Origin: Aminipila luticellarii
GTDB taxonomy: Bacteria > Bacillota > Clostridia > Peptostreptococcales > Anaerovoracaceae
Assembly (NCBI RefSeq): GCF_004103735.1
Contig: NZ_CP035281.1
Location: 868,001-932,000 of the forward strand
Reading direction: 5' to 3'
Length of the DNA: 64,000 nucleotides
Shown: one piece after another, positions 63,867 through 64,000 of the stretch
Layout: every line of letters begins with the position of its first letter
How positions within the stretch are numbered: the stretch's first letter is position 1
The notes under the pieces: generated by a model
Told to the model about the DNA's origin: nothing
Seen by the model: the letters and a program-made list of their open reading frames with translations, nothing else
The model's database searches: none
Translations under genes and position numbers: made by a program

Positions 63867-64000
63867 TCTGAAAGAAATGGAAAGAGAATTGGATTTAAGT
63901 GTTGACTTTGCCGGTGTCCTGCTGAAAAACCCTATAACGACAGCTTCCGGAACCTTTTCAGCCAGAGAGAGCGGAGAATTTTATGATATCAGTGAGCTTG
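63859..64000 (+). CDS. pyrD: Dihydroorotate dehydrogenase B catalytic subunit, 3'-truncated
   Basis: Forty-seven codons are visible, with LSVDFAGVLLKNPITTASGTF typical of class 1B PyrD (FMN enzyme oxidising dihydroorotate). The ATG at 63859 overlaps the end of pyrK by 8 bp and follows GGAGGAGG. The gene continues past the window end. Confidence 0.93.
   Translation, partial: MNNLKEMERELDLSVDFAGVLLKNPITTASGTFSARESGEFYDISEL

Overview
The window looks like chromosome of an anaerobic, moderate-GC Gram-positive bacterium of the class Clostridia. Signs are a CIRCE-controlled clpB, pyruvate formate-lyase under a ZTP riboswitch, S-layer homology (SLH) cell-wall proteins, many sigma-A promoters with 17-18 bp spacers, and purine-rich ribosome sites. 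Gene content recalls Anaerovoracaceae (Clostridiales family XIII), but that placement is a guess. I found no tRNA, rRNA, CRISPR array or complete transposable element.

Positions 1-27300 are mostly housekeeping: a truncated M50 protease, clpB, ZTP riboswitch and pflB, a zinc/manganese ABC transporter with a Fur-family regulator and a cobalamin adenosyltransferase, a DEAD-box helicase, dinB, a seven-gene run (stress protein, HdeD-like protein, two flavoproteins, secreted GH26-like hydrolase, membrane protein, CpXC protein), pepD, a radical SAM protein, gpmI and a MurJ/SpoVB-type flippase. A small accessory patch at 21.5-23.9 kb holds an orphan RnlA-like protein and a divergent metallo-beta-lactamase/TetR pair around a perfect 18-bp inverted repeat.

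Positions 27.6-59.0 kb form a corrinoid (vitamin B12) island with five cobalamin riboswitches, each followed by an intrinsic terminator. Their downstream genes include two paralogous small proteins of unknown function, an SseB-like protein, several secreted proteins built like animal transcobalamin (alpha/alpha barrel plus DUF4430 beta domain) and anchored by SLH domains, an ECF transporter whose two ATPases and S component are one polypeptide, and a LysA-fold protein that has lost its PLP lysine. Between them lie a Dph6-like ATP pyrophosphatase, a fused NifH-NifD-like protein with a NifK-like partner, two paralogous proteins made of HNH-associated repeats, and a TIM-barrel protein. The simplest reading is a system that captures corrinoids at the cell wall, hands them to a fused ECF importer, and perhaps modifies the ring or side chains inside. 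The import half is well supported by domains and riboswitches; the modification half is inference. addA sits inside the island with its own promoter and is probably unrelated.

Positions 59.0-64.0 kb carry the pyrimidine operon pyrB-pyrI-pyrC-pyrF-pyrK-pyrD (pyrD cut by the window end). It is preceded by a 55-codon leader reading frame whose stop codon is part of a terminator hairpin, suggesting attenuation.
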